Shown piece by piece: positions 44,655 through 56,370 of a stretch of DNA of 64,000 nt; within the stretch, counting starts at the first letter, position 1; each line of letters opens with the position of its first letter. Source of the DNA: Coenobita brevimanus (lineage: Eukaryota > Arthropoda > Malacostraca > Decapoda > Coenobitidae); assembly GCA_032717465.1 (NCBI GenBank), contig CM064713.1, forward strand, positions 11,625,916 to 11,689,915, in the 5' to 3' direction. Position numbers and translations under genes: made by a program. The notes beneath the pieces were generated by a model. That model had not been told where the DNA came from. It was given only the letters and a program-made list of their open reading frames with translations, and did not search any database.

Positions 44655-45906
44655 GTGGAACTGTTTAGGAGCCAGAAGAAAGCTTCCCCTCCTGCAGGAG
44701 GTGGCCGTCAGGGACTGATCTCATGTCATCCTCCTGCAGCAGGTGGCCATCAGGGACCGACCTCATGTCATCCTCCTGCAGGAGGCCCTGCTCCCACACA
44801 CTTCCACCCTTTGGCTCCCAGGGTATACCACCTATCTCCTGCCCTTTGAACACGGTGACACTCGGGGCTGTGCTTCTTTGTTCAGGAACATATCCCATGC
44901 ACCGTCTGTAACACTCCTCCAGTCTATGGCCCGGGCGTGGAGGTGCAGGATGTGGTGCTTCAACTCGCCACCTCCACCCTCCACTGTCTACAACGTCTAC
45001 AGGAGTCCTGGAGGCACTCTCGATGTGGGGGAGCTATTTTCCCAGGCTGCCCATGGCTCTGTTTTTATCGGAGGTGATTTCAGCGCCCATCACTTCATCT
45101 TTGTCTCACCCCAGCAGGCCAACAAGGCCGGCCGGCACATCTCCTTTGTTCTAGAGGAGATAGGTGGTGTCTGCCTTCTAGATGACCCCCATGTTTCCAT
45201 TCACTTTGGGGGAGAACGACTTGATCTGTCATTTGCGTCGTCTACTCTTTTCAGCTCGGTGCAGTGGTCACTTCACCCTTGGCTGGTGAGTGATCACTAT
45301 GCCTTCACCATCAAGCTTCAACTAGCACCTCTCCCACGCCCTCCACCCTGGTGGGGCCTCCCCCACTCTGACTGGGCTGCCTTTAACCAAGCCCTGGCCG
45401 ACATTTTTAGGGCCTCTCCTCCTGCCCCTGACCTCAAGAGTCATGCAGATCAAGTAGCCCGTGCCTTCCATCAGGCTGCTTCGCGTGCCATCCCACTCAA
45501 GCAACATGCCACAAGGTGCTACAAAGACAGCTGGATTTACTGCGACAGGGTCAAGGAACTGAACCACTGCCTTAACGCTGTACGCAAGCTCTACCGACGG
45601 CGCTGCACATCCCGCACCATCGGTATCTTGTTGCTGTCACATGCCATGTTGCCTCTGAGAAGCACCGCCTCAAGGAGGAGGCGTTGGTCAGATGGTGTCG
45701 CACTTTGGACTCTCACTTCACTCTCCAGGAGATGTGGGGGAGACTCCGGTCCATGTCTGACCCACATCCTCCTTACCTGCTTTCTCATCCTGATCCTGCT
45801 GCAGAAGCCAATGTCTTGCACAGCACTTTGCAGACCGTTCTGCATCACACAACCTCCCCAAGCCCGTCCGCAACCTTCAGGCACAGCTGTCTGCCTCTTG
45901 CATTGA
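44655..45906 (+). pseudogene. LINE-D AP-like endonuclease with a 42-bp internal duplication
   Basis: The endonuclease nicks the target to prime reverse transcription. LIQWNCLGARRKLPLLQEVA gives the Asn motif; HVILLQEALLP gives the Glu motif; FIGGDFSAHH, LDLSFASSTL and WLVSDHYAFTIKL give the Asp/Asn, Asp and SDH motifs. A 42-bp unit starts at 44688, 44730 and 44772, so 14 codons are duplicated just before the Glu motif. The first unit has a TGA where the second has CGA. The C-terminal linker (residues 210-290) is helical and basic. Confidence 0.85.
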
Positions 45907-46029
45907 CACCATTCGCGCTGCTTGTGGCAGGCCCGACCCTGCTGATGTCTCCATCACCAGCAAAGAACTTCAGCAAGCGCTGCATGGGAGGGAATACCCT
46001 GCGCCTGAACTTGACCGACTTACATAATC

Positions 46030-47062
46030 CATCCTGGCTTATGCTGGAGATTGTGGTCACAAACGGCTGCTTGATCTGTTCAATCTCTCGTGGTCTGTGG
46101 GCTGTTTGCCCAGGTCGTGGAAGACTGCCATCATACACCCGACCCTGAATCCTCGTGATCCTGGTGCCATGCACCCGATCTCCCTCCTCAGCGTCATTGC
46201 CAAGACAGTTGAGAGGATAGTCCACACCAGGTTATCTTGGAGGTTAGGCCCATTGCACCAGGAGATTTTTGCTTATCATGCCAACAGGAGTGCCACCAAC
46301 TGTCTTGTGACTTTCCTTGAGGAGCTCCGAGGCAGGCGGGGCATGGCTGTCTTCCTCGACCTGGAGAAAGCATTTGAGCTGACTAGCCCCCTAGCCATAC
46401 AGGCAGTATTTGCTGCTCGGGGGGATGGGAGGCAGGCTCTTGGCATGGGTAGGGAACTTTTTTGAACACCGCACTGCAGGAGTGTGGTTCCAGGGTCGAC
46501 TATCGACAGTTTACTCGCACCTCAATGGCACCCCCCAGGGGAGCGTGCTGAGTCCCCTCCTCTTCAACATACTGATGGAAGGTCTGCTCACTGTCAACTA
46601 CAGTCGCGGGGTCCGACTACTATGCTACGCCAATGATCTGGCACTTGTTTTCTTGAGGAGGGACTGCTTCACCCAGGCCTCCACTGCTCTTTCCCTCTGC
46701 ACGCCAAGTGCAATGAATTGGTGTTGAAGGTCAACCTCGAGAAAACCAAGTGCCTACTGTTCGGTCTACGTCCCCCTGACTTCCCCCTGATGCTCAGTGG
46801 ACATGAGCTCACCCTTGTCACTCTCCACCGATATCTAGGGGTCTGGTTCGACAGTGGGCTCTCCTTTGCCAGGCACGTCAGGTACCTGAAGGAACGAGCT
46901 GACGGCCGCACTGCTGTGCTGCATTTTCTTTCTAGCAGGAGTCTTGGGGTGTCATATGCTGTCTTCCCACTTTTTACACCCATGCTATCAGCTCCCTTGT
47001 CAGTTACGGTGCGATCTGCCTCACAGGGCTTTCCTTTCCTCTCATCCGCTTCCTTGAAATAA
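46030..47062 (+). pseudogene. LINE-D reverse transcriptase with a mutated active site
   Basis: PRSWKTAIIHPTLNPRDPG, HPISLLSVIAKTVERIVHTR, AVFLDLEKAFEL (catalytic Asp present), NGTPQGSVLSPLLFNI and LCYANDLALVF. The box that should be Y-A-D-D reads Y-A-N-D, so the first catalytic Asp of the pair is Asn. KCLLFGLRPPDFPL and HRYLGVWFDSGLSF follow. Frames change near 46440 and 46720. Confidence 0.85.
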
Positions 47063-47479
47063 TACAAAACAATGCCTTACGTGTCATGTTGGGTGCCCCC
47101 CAGTGGACCTGCCATGTCAGTATGAGACTGGAAAGCGGCCTTTCTTCTCTAGAACATAGAATATCGCTCTGTGCCACTGCTGTTACACTCTGACTTATTC
47201 TATGCCGGTCACACCTCCCAGTTTCTGTACTTTTGCAACGGCCCCTGAGCACACCCCCTGACCCACTCCCCTGGTGGGACTGGGCTCGGCAGACTGCCGC
47301 CCTCATCCTTGACCTGGGGGTGGCACCTGATGTGTGTCGTGCCTCTGACCAGCCCTGTCCTGGCTACTCCCTCCCAGCCCCATAGGCACCTCTTCCTTTT
47401 GAGATCTTGCTCCCGTCTGAGCAAAAGCCCCGCCCACCATCCCTGCATTGTTCCGGCAGGAGGGGCTCATTAAAGTTGC

Positions 47480-48340
47480 CACCATTAACTCCACTGCTTC
47501 GGCTGCCTATTTCACAGATGGGTCTGTTGGTGCCAACGGTTCTGCAGGTGTTGCCTTTGCCCTTGGTGTCCACGTGAAGTCCTGGCAACTCTCCATGGGT
47601 TTCTGCTTTTCAGGTAGAACTCATGGTGCTGCTTAATGGTCTACGCCACACCCATCGCCATCAACACAGACACATGGCAATTCATACAGACTCCTTGTCA
47701 TTGCTTCAGTGGCTGCAATCTTTCTCTGTTATTGGCCACGTTTTTCTCCTCTGTGCCATTCACACAATGGTGTCCCTCATTCAACAGCAGGGTGGTTCTG
47801 TTACACTATACTGGGTCCAAGGGCATGTTGGCATTGCTGGGAATGAGCTCGCCAATGCTGCTGCCCTCTCAGCCTGCTCTCTCCCTGATGTTACCTTCCC
47901 GCACCATCCCTGTACATCCCATATCGTCTCGATGGTGGCCGCCACATCTCCCGCTTCAGTAGGGATGCCTGTTACCTCTATGTGGTGGAGGGTTCTTGCT
48001 CCGCAGCCTGGTATGCCACAGCCTCATCACATGAACCGCTTGTTGTCCCCCATGGCACTCCTACCTCCTTCTCAGGCTCTGGCATTTGCGCCTGGGATTC
48101 CTCTGCTATTGCCAGATTGCAGAACTTGTGCCTGAGCCATGCCTGCATTGCAATGCAGTTTGATGAGCCCCTCTGCCATTACATCCTTCACTGTCCCGTC
48201 ACAGCCCTGCTCAATCTACTGCCTGGCCAACCCTTTGCTTGCTCCGGCAACAGTCTTGCCGATGCCCCAAGGCTTATCAACTGTAATCCCTTACCTGCAC
48301 TACTTCAGAGGGTCAGAGAGTATCCGCCCCTTCGTTGACC
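47480..48340 (+). pseudogene. LINE-D RNase H and C-terminal motif
   Basis: YFTDGSVGANGSAG carries the first Asp. After a stop and frameshift near 47630, MAIHTDSLSLLQWLQ carries another, and YWVQGHVGIAGNELAN the His/Asn-Glu block. The end has LCLSHACIAMQFDEPLCHYI and ILHCPV, the C-H-type motif common at LINE termini of this group. The reading is split into several frames. Confidence 0.75.
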
Positions 48341-48430
48341 TCTGTCTACCTTGTCATTTTTTTTTATTTTTTTTGCCTTCGTGCTAACTCACTCTGCCCA
48401 TATCTGACGGGCCCTTAGTTTGCTTGTGTC

Positions 48431-50254
48431 CCACCAAGTGTGGGACGAATATTCACAAACACAAACAAACAGATTCGGGAACCGATGGCCCTTTGGGCTG
48501 AAAATTGTTTTATTCTCAAAATTAGAGCATTTAAGCAGAACTTTGCTCTAACAGAAATTGCATTATGATGTGCCATTTTTGCTGTATTATGGGAACAAAT
48601 GAACAAACCAACAAACATACAGAAATAGTATCATCATAATATTGATTTATGAGAGACATACTTATTCTGAAATTCTTTAACCAATGCTTGAATTTTCTCA
48701 TCGCCAGGAAAGCGCTGTCAGTTTCGTTGGTAACCAGCCTCACATTTATGCTCTGATTTCATCAGCAAACAACACTGATTTTAATCTTCGTTATTATTAT
48801 TATTATTATTATTTTTTTTTTTTTTTTTTGTCGGAGGTACATCTTTAAATATTCCTTCCGAATTGTTCCAGTAAGGCTGTGACCTGCTTTCCTGTATGAC
48901 TCACGTAACGTTTGAGTTGTAAATCAATATCAGTACATCCAGTGCTCAGTGAAGGACAAGTCTCTTGACAAAGATTCCACAACTAATGCACCAATGTACC
49001 ACTTGTTCAACCCTCTTTGTGTCCCTTTTTTTCCTTCATACGAGTTTCAAGTAAATTTATAAACCCTCGGAAGATCAAGTCACCAGAATTTATTTCCAGA
49101 TTCGTTTTGGCCTTCATTGTATGAACTTTAGTTTGCAAGCTGTAGGCTCCGAACAATATCCTGAAATATGTTGACTCTCATCTCACATTTGCACAACGAT
49201 ATGGTTCTGGGTAATAGTGTAACTTTAACGAAAGTGCCGCCGATTTCGAACTTTATCAATATAATTGAAACAAAGTAACTGATAGACCTCATGTTTGTTT
49301 TCCAAATTTCTCTAGATGATGATGGTTTGTGTCTAGCTTTCTGACTTCCATTATTTTACTATTCCATAACACTTACAATTTTCAATAGATGTTAGTTCTT
49401 CGTTAATTCATGTATCGAACTCAGAGACCAAAAGACTATGTGACACTGAAAGTGACTCCCCCGTACCATTATTGTCCCAAAATCACATTTTTTCCAAGAT
49501 GTACGTACTGTAGGTTTTGTCATTTTTCATTTCTTCTTGGCTGGTTGCATTTCTCTTCCACTTTCCATAGGCCTATTGTGATGTGGATGCTCTGGAATAA
49601 TTACTGGCCAATTGCAAGACAAAGAAGGCTCAAAACGATCATTTTCGATTTGTAAGCTGAATATAAAGAGGTTCTATTAAATATCAGGCTCCTGCCAAGT
49701 TCACATTTTCCTGTACAACATCAACAATAGTCTCGTTTAGAGTACAAGCATCTAACACGCTCCCATCATCAGGAAACTCCAGTGTTGTCAATTCCTGTGG
49801 CATCTTGCCCATCAGGTACTGAGTACAAATATTTACTGTTACTACCTTCTCTACATTCTTGAGAAACCCACAGAAAGACACAAAACACAAGAGAATATAA
49901 CAAATCAGTTGCATGTGCTCCAGATATTCATTAAATTCACATATATGAATATCAACCTGCCTGTTCAACGTTCTTCAGAAACCTATAGAGACAATGAAAG
50001 AATGCCACAGGAATGCAGCTTAAACTTACCGTTATCAGAATAAGTAATAATTTATAAGCATGTGACACAAACTTTGTATTATCTCTAGCCTATACTGATT
50101 TTCATTTTTGGTTGCCTCCTCTCTCCTTAGTCTCCATGATACACATTTAAACGGACATTAATTTGAAGTTGATATAGCTATGCTAATATAAATGTTAACG
50201 CAAATATATTGCTTTTCATGATGATTTAAAACTTTGTCTGTTACATAAATCTTC
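48431..50254. other. No recognised gene; one repeat fragment and a weak ORF
   Basis: 48495-48560 matches the repeat at 37905-38000. A (TTA)n and poly-T run lies at 48789-48831. On the reverse strand, 49684-49968 is open for 94 codons and ends in an acidic stretch (TLEFPDDGSVLDACTLNETI, VQENVNLAGA) that looks non-repetitive; I recognise no family. The rest is AT-rich. Confidence 0.4.
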
Positions 50255-50755
50255 TACTACAATAAAAAGATGTATCAAACATACTAAAGTGAAAATTTAC
50301 AAGTCCATGGTTAGACCAATTTTAATTTACGGGCATGAGTCATGGTACAGTACAATTGCAACAGATCAGAAAGTATTAGGATTTGAGAATAAAATACTGA
50401 GAAGGATTCTTGGGGTAAAGTGGCAAGACAGAGTTACAAATGAAAGAGTAAGGGATATTACGAGAGTGGAACCAGTTACTGAACACTGAACGTGATGTCT
50501 CGCTGGAAGTGGCTGGGGCACATATACAGAAAAGAAGGTTGTTTAATACAGGATGTGCCAGAGTGGAGTGCTAGAGGAAGAAGAGGTAGAGGTAGGCCGA
50601 GGGAAACCTGGTTGAGGACAATGAAAAAAGAAGCAGGAGAGGAGTGTTGGTGGGACCTGAAGGAGATGGCAAGAGACAAATATTGGTGGAGAGAGTTCAT
50701 TGAGGCCCTATGCATCCCGTGGGGTGCCACAGGAAATGAATGATTGATTGATTGA
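50255..50755 (+). pseudogene. RTE-like LINE C-terminal fragment (LINE-E)
   Basis: Readings KIYKSMVRPILIYGHESW, NKILRRILGVKWQDRVTNER and, one frame on, MMSRWKWLGHIYRKEG and GRRGRGRPRETWLRTMKKEA are the C-terminal blocks of RTE-type polymerases. The coding end (LCIPWGATGNE) is followed at once by a (TGAT)n tail, the same compact arrangement as LINE-A. One stop at 50487 and a frameshift lie in between. Confidence 0.8.
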
Positions 50756-50962
50756 TCAAACATATAGCAGTATCATAGAACTTACTCTTCGCCAGAATTT
50801 TTTAAGAGAATAAATAAAGAGGCCTTTCCCTCTTCTCCCTTTGCTTTTCTCTACATCTAGAATGAAAAACTCTGTATGTAGGATGAAACTTAACGGTTTA
50901 TTTAAAAGGAAACCAAACCAGTAAGGTAAAATTTGCCTACTTTGCACCCACTTAAATCGGCT

Positions 50963-51190
<228 letters not shown>

Positions 51191-51279
51191 ATACAGTATA
51201 TATCATAATTTTTATTTTATTATTTTTTTGTATTTGTATTTGTATTTTTTTTTTTATATTTTTAACCTTATATTATATA

Positions 51280-52521
51280 GACAGAGTTAGAGAAAGAACA
51301 GAGAAATTAGTTGGAGAAGAACAGGGAGGCTTTAGGAAGGGAAGAGGTTGTGTAGATCAGATATTCATTCTTAGATCTTTAGTGGAAAAGTTTCTAGAGA
51401 AGGGAAAGAAGTTGTATGCGGCTTTCATGGATTTGGAGAAAGCATATGACAGGGTGGATAGACAAGGATTGTGGAAAGTGTTAAGAATATATGGAGTAGA
51501 TGGGAAGTTGTTGAATGCTGTGAAGAGTATGTATGATGGTGCTAAGGCTGCAGTGCGTGTGGATGGTGAACTAAGTGAATTTTTCTCTTTGAAAGTTGGT
51601 TTGAAACAGGGATGTGTCATGTCTCCATGGTTGTTCAATCTGTACATGGATGGGGTAATAAAAGAGGTACAAGGTAGGGTAGTGGATGTTGGAGTGGCCC
51701 TGGTGAGAGAGGATAGTGTTTGGAAACTCCCTGTACTGTTGTTTGCAGATGATACTGTGTTGTTGAGTGAAGATGAAGGGGAGCTGCAAGGCTTGGTGGA
51801 TGAGTTTGAGAGAGTGTGTAAGAAACGGAACCTAAAGGTGAATGTAGGGAAGAGTAAAGTGATGGTCTTTGAGAGAGGTGAAGTCAGTGAATGTATAGCG
51901 AGGTTGGATGGTGAGGAATTGGAAAATGTGAGTACGTTTAAGTATTTGGGTAGTGTGATGAGTAAGGATGGAGGTTTGGAGGGTGAAGTGCTTGAAAGGG
52001 TACAGCAGGGAAGAAAGGTTGCTGGTTCCTTGAAAGCAGTGATAAGAAACAGGGAAGTGAGCATGGAAGTAAAAAAGTTACTACATGACAGTATTGTGAT
52101 ACCAACTCTAACGTACGGAAGTGAAGCTTGGACGTTGTTGGAAGGACACAAGTCAAGAGTGAGAGCAGTGGAAATGAGTTATTTAAGAGGAGCTTGTGGA
52201 GTCACGTGGAGAGACAGGCTGACGAATGAGGATATAAAGGAGCGTTGTGGTGTTGATGTGGATGTGATAGGAAGCGTTGTGAGGAACACACTGAGGTGGT
52301 TTGGCCATGTGGAGAGGATGGAGGGTGAAAGACTGACGAAGAGAGTGTATGTGAGTGAGGTGGAGGGTGGAAGAGGGAGGGGGAGACCGAGGATGAGATG
52401 GAGGGATGGGGTGGAGAGGTATATGAGAGAGGGGGGTGTGAGTTGGGAGCAGGGTAGTGAAATGGCGGGGGACAGGGCGACTTGGAGGCGATTTGTTTGT
52501 GGCCACCCCAAACGGGATTGA
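51280..52521 (+). CDS. LINE-A reverse transcriptase, 5'-truncated but open
   Basis: The frame is open from the truncation point to the TGA at 52519 (about 413 codons), so it never had a proper start. Motifs in order: [39 protein letters not shown] (catalytic Asp), [34 protein letters not shown] (both Asp), [41 protein letters not shown], and a GR-rich basic end closing with CGHPKRD. It keeps every polymerase active-site residue. The endonuclease and N-terminus are absent. Confidence 0.85.
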   Translation, partial: DRVRERTEKLVGEEQGGFRKGRGCVDQIFILRSLVEKFLEKGKKLYAAFMDLEKAYDRVDRQGLWKVLRIYGVDGKLLNAVKSMYDGAKAAVRVDGELSEFFSLKVGLKQGCVMSPWLFNLYMDGVIKEVQGRVVDVGVALVREDSVWKLPVLLFADDTVLLSEDEGELQGLVDEFERVCKKRNLKVNVGKSKVMVFERGEVSECIARLDGEELENVSTFKYLGSVMSKDGGLEGEVLERVQQGRKVAGSLKAVIRNREVSMEVKKLLHDSIVIPTLTYGSEAWTLLEGHKSRVRAVEMSYLRGACGVTWRDRLTNEDIKERCGVDVDVIGSVVRNTLRWFGHVERMEGERLTKRVYVSEVEGGRGRGRPRMRWRDGVERYMREGGVSWEQGSEMAGDRATWRRFVCGHPKRD

Positions 52522-52552
52522 GGCGTCTGGCAATAGATAGATAGATAGATAT
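52500..52552 (+). promoter_or_regulatory. LINE-A 3' tail, likely template-recognition signal
   Basis: GGCCACCCCAAACGGGAT, the stop codon TGA inside it, GGCGTCTGGCAAT and (TAGA)n. The end of the coding frame is part of the tail: there are only about 12 bases between the stop and the repeat. Two SINEs carry the same tail (41336-41400 and 5497-5545, reverse). In each, CCC and GGG flank a variable loop of 4-5 bases. Confidence 0.6.
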
Positions 52553-52555
52553 TAC

Positions 52556-55385
52556 TTATAAACAAAAATACCTAATCTTAATACCCTAAAACTAACCACC
52601 TAACAGACAAATCGCTAACCTATACTAAATCCTAAGAGACAAATAACTAGACCTACACTAATGGTAAAAAAACCCTCGACCAAGAGAACACCATCGACTG
52701 CAGATATGTAATGCCTTTCTACATTACATACCTGCACTCATCACGTGGTGACTATCAGTCGAGGCACAACCTAATGTAGGGGACATCAATATATGAAAGG
52801 GAACCAGACGAGTCAGGAACATTTCCATATACGTCAGCTGTCGGCCTTAATTAGAATAACTTAAGCAAGATAATATAATGTATTTACATAATTTGTACAA
52901 AAAGTGAAGAACCTCGCCCAGCAGACCACCATCGACTGCAAGTGCCCAATACCTTCCTATATTGCACACTTGCACTGATCAGCTGGCGAGGAACGGGGCT
53001 TAATGTAGGGGACATTTATATTAGAAATAGATCAGTGGGAGGAGGAACTATTTCAAATATGTCAACTGTCAACCCTAATTAATATTACAATATATACATA
53101 TTTACCGTTGATAAAAACCATAACCATACAGTAAAAAAGTCACATCACTCTGATCAGTCCGGTCTCTCTCAAGAAAGCCATCAATTTATCAGTCATAACA
53201 ATGTCCCCATCACCCAGGATGGTGGAAAGGGTGAAGGGGACGTCTGCTTCGCCGCAGTAATTTATAAGTGAAGCACGTTCACGAATAAATCGCCGACAGC
53301 TCAGGATGATATGACTGATAGATAACGCCTTATCACAGATGTCACAGTGCGGCAGGAAGCGTTTTTCCATATAAGGTTTCATATGTGTTAATATGGTGGC
53401 ATTAAGCCGTAAGCGAGCCAACACTTTCTCTTCAAGGCGACTGGGACGGTTGGCAGTGCGCCTAGGTACGGCTTACAGGTTGGAATATTAAATCTGGTCC
53501 ACTGACCTTGCCACAGAAGATTTATTGATTTCTTTCCGAGAGAGAGACTCGACCGTAGATCACGAGGAACGTCCCAAGTCTCCTCGGTCTCTACAGCCGA
53601 CTTTGCAAGTGAGTCAGCCTGCTCATTGCTATAGATATGACAATGACCAGGCACCCAGATCAGCGTGAAGGACTTGTTGCATGAATGCAACTTATTAACG
53701 ATGCGGCCCTGGATCTCGTGAGAGTCCGTAGGCAAGATGCCAGTGCCTGAAGGGCTGATTTTGAATCCGAAAATATGACAAATGAGTTATACCTAGAATT
53801 GAGAGCATAGTCTATGGCTTTGACAATAGCAAAAAGTTCGGAGGTAAACACAGATGTATGAGTCGGTAACCGATACCTGAGGGCACATTCAGTCGACCAC
53901 ACACTTGCACCCACACATTCACTCGACTTGGAGCCGTCAGTGTACAGGTGGTGGGACTCCAAGTGACGAATGATGACGTTACGAAACAAGTGGTGGACCT
54001 CTGCCTCCGGCGCCTTGGTCTCAATGTAACATCAACAGTAAAGCCAGGTGGCTCCCAAGGCGCTATATTTTTTTACACAAACTTGTCACAGTCACTGGGG
54101 TCCACACCAAGCTCCTGAGTCAGTAAGTAGAGACGAGCGGCAAGTTGCCGACGCACCCACCGCAGAAGGTGCGGAGGGGGGTACAGGCCACATTGCCGAT
54201 ATTACTTTTTCTAAATGTCCTTATGCCATATGACAAGGCCAGATGTTCACGGCGAATACGGAGGGGAGGCACATTTGTCTCCACTTCCATACGAGCTACA
54301 CGGGTACACCGGACGGCTCCAAGACACATTTGCAAACATTTATTCTGTAGCAGATCCAATCCTTTCAGCATGGCGTTGGATGCTGAGCCATACACCTGTG
54401 CACCATAGTCTAGCTTTGATCAAATGAGGGACTTATACACCATCAATAAAGATTTTCTGTCAGCATCCCATGTAGTACCCACTAGGTACTTGAGGACATT
54501 TACTGGTTTATCGCAACGAGCAAGCAAAGTATTAACATGAGTTTTAAAGTTCAAACGATGATCAAAATGAATTCCCAAAAACTTTATAGAATTTTGAAAA
54601 GGTATCACCTGATTATCCAAAGTTAAACACAAATTAGGTACGTTACGAGTCATAAAAAGTACAGCGGCACACTTACGGACAGAAAACTTAAATCCTCACT
54701 GCAAGGCCCATTGGTGGACGGAGTCAAGGGCTGCTTGAATCCGCCCAGCTGTAAATTGTGCATTACGGGAGGAGTGCCATATTGCACAATCATCAGCATT
54801 GAGCGAGTATTTAAGATTCCTGGGGATGGGAGCTGATGACAGAATATCATTGATCATAATACTAAATAAAGTAGGACTAAGCACACTTCCCTGCGGCACC
54901 CCGTTTTCCTGGATAAATATATCCGATGTTACGTTACGGGGCAATTTGACAGAGAAAGTCCTGTCCCTTAAGAAATTTGAAATAAAAATAGGCAAATTTC
55001 CTCTTAAACCATAAACATAGAGCTTCATCAGTATACCGTGTCGCCAAGTGATGTCATAGGCCTTATGGATGTCCAAGAACATCCCTATCATGAATTCTTT
55101 ATTGGCAGATGCTCTGCAATACAATGCTCCAAATCCATTAAATGATCTAGTGAACTTCTATATTTACGGAAGCCACATTGTTGATCATTTAACAAATTCT
55201 TCGACTCTAAAACAAAAAGAAGCCTATTATAAACCATACGTTCCATGACCTTACATAGGCAAGAAGTCAACACAATAGGACGATATGAAGTGGGATTCAT
55301 AAGACGACCAGCGTCTTTGGGTATCGGTATGACATGCGCAAAGTGCCATGAGTTTGGGAACGTTCGAACGCCCAAATCTCATTGT
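52556..55385 (-). mobile_element. LINE-B copy 2, reverse strand
   Basis: Same structure as copy 1: reverse transcriptase, RNase H, zinc-like end and a doubled 3' UTR. The 5' edge, at ACAATGAGATTTGGG, nearly coincides with the start of recognisable homology in copy 1. The frame is split into at least six pieces. Confidence 0.85.
53140..55385 (-). pseudogene. LINE-B reverse transcriptase/RNase H, copy 2
   Basis: This copy keeps the catalytic Asp in MFLDIHKAYDITWR, the NGVPQGSVLSPT motif and NADDCAIW (Tyr before ADD is Asn). RNase H: HLYTDGSKSSECVG, FTSELFAIVKA, VIFSDSKSAL, and WVPGHCHIYSNEQADSLAKS, the last Asp that copy 1 lost. The end has HCDICDKALSISHIILSCR. Frames shift near 55110, 54660, 54400, 53990 and 53700. 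Confidence 0.85.
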
Positions 55386-55966
55386 TTAAATCGGCGGCAT
55401 GTGCATGTGTTTAATGCTTATCGACCGCACGAGTAATGTTAATTTTCTTACACGATGGCGTGTTTTATATTCTATTGTGGAAAAACTAGATTATCTTATG
55501 AATGAAAAGGAACAATCATACTGAAAGAGTCAAGCATCCCATTCATTTAATACTGAACACGAGAAATGTTTCCTAACGTATGACTCAATAGGACAGTAAG
55601 TCATTATTATTCAAAAGATTAATGCATTTCAAAAACAGAAGGCTTATTAAAGATGACACTATTCTCGTTAAGTCCCAGTCTACCCAGCGAAACGACTCGT
55701 AGCATTTGGTTTATATTCAGGTCCCCAGTTTTACAGGTGTGGTGAGTGAAGAGTGGGAAGGGCATAATTAAAGGAGTCTAGCAATCTAAATGATCGGACG
55801 ATTGAACTGCGGTTTTTCCATCTGCAAGTGAAACGTGCTAATGACTGTGCAGTAGGCTTCCCCATTTATTCTGATATACATGGGGTTCTTGCAATCATGC
55901 TTTTGCCTGCACAAATACGCTTGTTCACTTAAACAGGCGAACATTATAGCTCTGGCAGTATATGTC
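55386..55966. other. No recognised gene
   Basis: AT-rich sequence between LINE-B copy 2 and SINE-2 copy 2. No motif. Confidence 0.45.
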
Positions 55967-56366
55967 ATGTCATGTCATCAGCCGTTTGTGTGTCCACTGC
56001 AGGACCAGCCTATCCCTACCGAAGTGGGGACGATACAGCCAATATATCTCTACCAAGTGGCTTAGGCTGTCTAGTAGAGATTGTATGTAGAGTGAGGAGT
56101 CCTTGTAAATGTAATTGTAGTGTTGGAGTGGCTTTGGATGTGTGTGAAGTCTGTGAACCAAGTGTAACCGGCCCGCGCAAGCCGACTGGGTGCAAGCATA
56201 CTTTATAGTATGCGACATTGGTTCAATCACAGCACCCCTTGTGTCCGCCAATACAGTACGTGGCCAGAAAAACGCTCCCAAAGTTTATTACCCTAGCGGG
56301 GCGCGAACCCTCGTTCTTCAGTGTACGAAAACGCACACTTTACCACAGTACCACAGAGGCTTCCTG
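55967..56366 (-). mobile_element. SINE-2 copy 2
   Basis: Matches 33597-33998 along its length on the same strand, with the A box (GTGGTACTGTGGTAAAG) and B box (GGGTTCGCGCCC) and an ATGAC pentamer tail. It is not bracketed by TA arrays. Confidence 0.85.
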
Positions 56367-56370
56367 GCAG

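Larger units (their letters stand above)
42600..48430 (+). mobile_element. LINE-D, GC-rich, nearly full length (ORF1 plus EN-RT-RNase H)
   Basis: About 5.8 kb of GC-rich sequence holds an ORF1 with zinc knuckles, then endonuclease, reverse transcriptase, RNase H and a C-terminal zinc-like motif. This order is that of I/R1/LOA-group LINEs. The end lies near a T-rich stretch at 48355-48375 and the following text. Codon use is GC-ending, unlike the AT-rich flanks. Only one copy is in the window. Confidence 0.85.
51280..52552 (+). mobile_element. LINE-A copy 2, 5'-truncated, open to the tail
   Basis: Homology to copy 1 starts at GACAGAGTTAGAGAAAG and ends in a (TAGA)n tail. It is more intact than the other two copies: the coding part is one uninterrupted frame. 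Its tail lies next to the A-rich 3' end of LINE-B copy 2, in opposite orientation. The two are tail to tail. Confidence 0.9.

Noticed and set aside
51357..52565. Long reverse-strand open frames opposite LINE-A (264 aa and 128 aa) and the plus-strand ones at 26836-27629
   Set aside because: They are shadows of the LINE-A reverse transcriptase in the other strand, recur in every copy and carry no motif.
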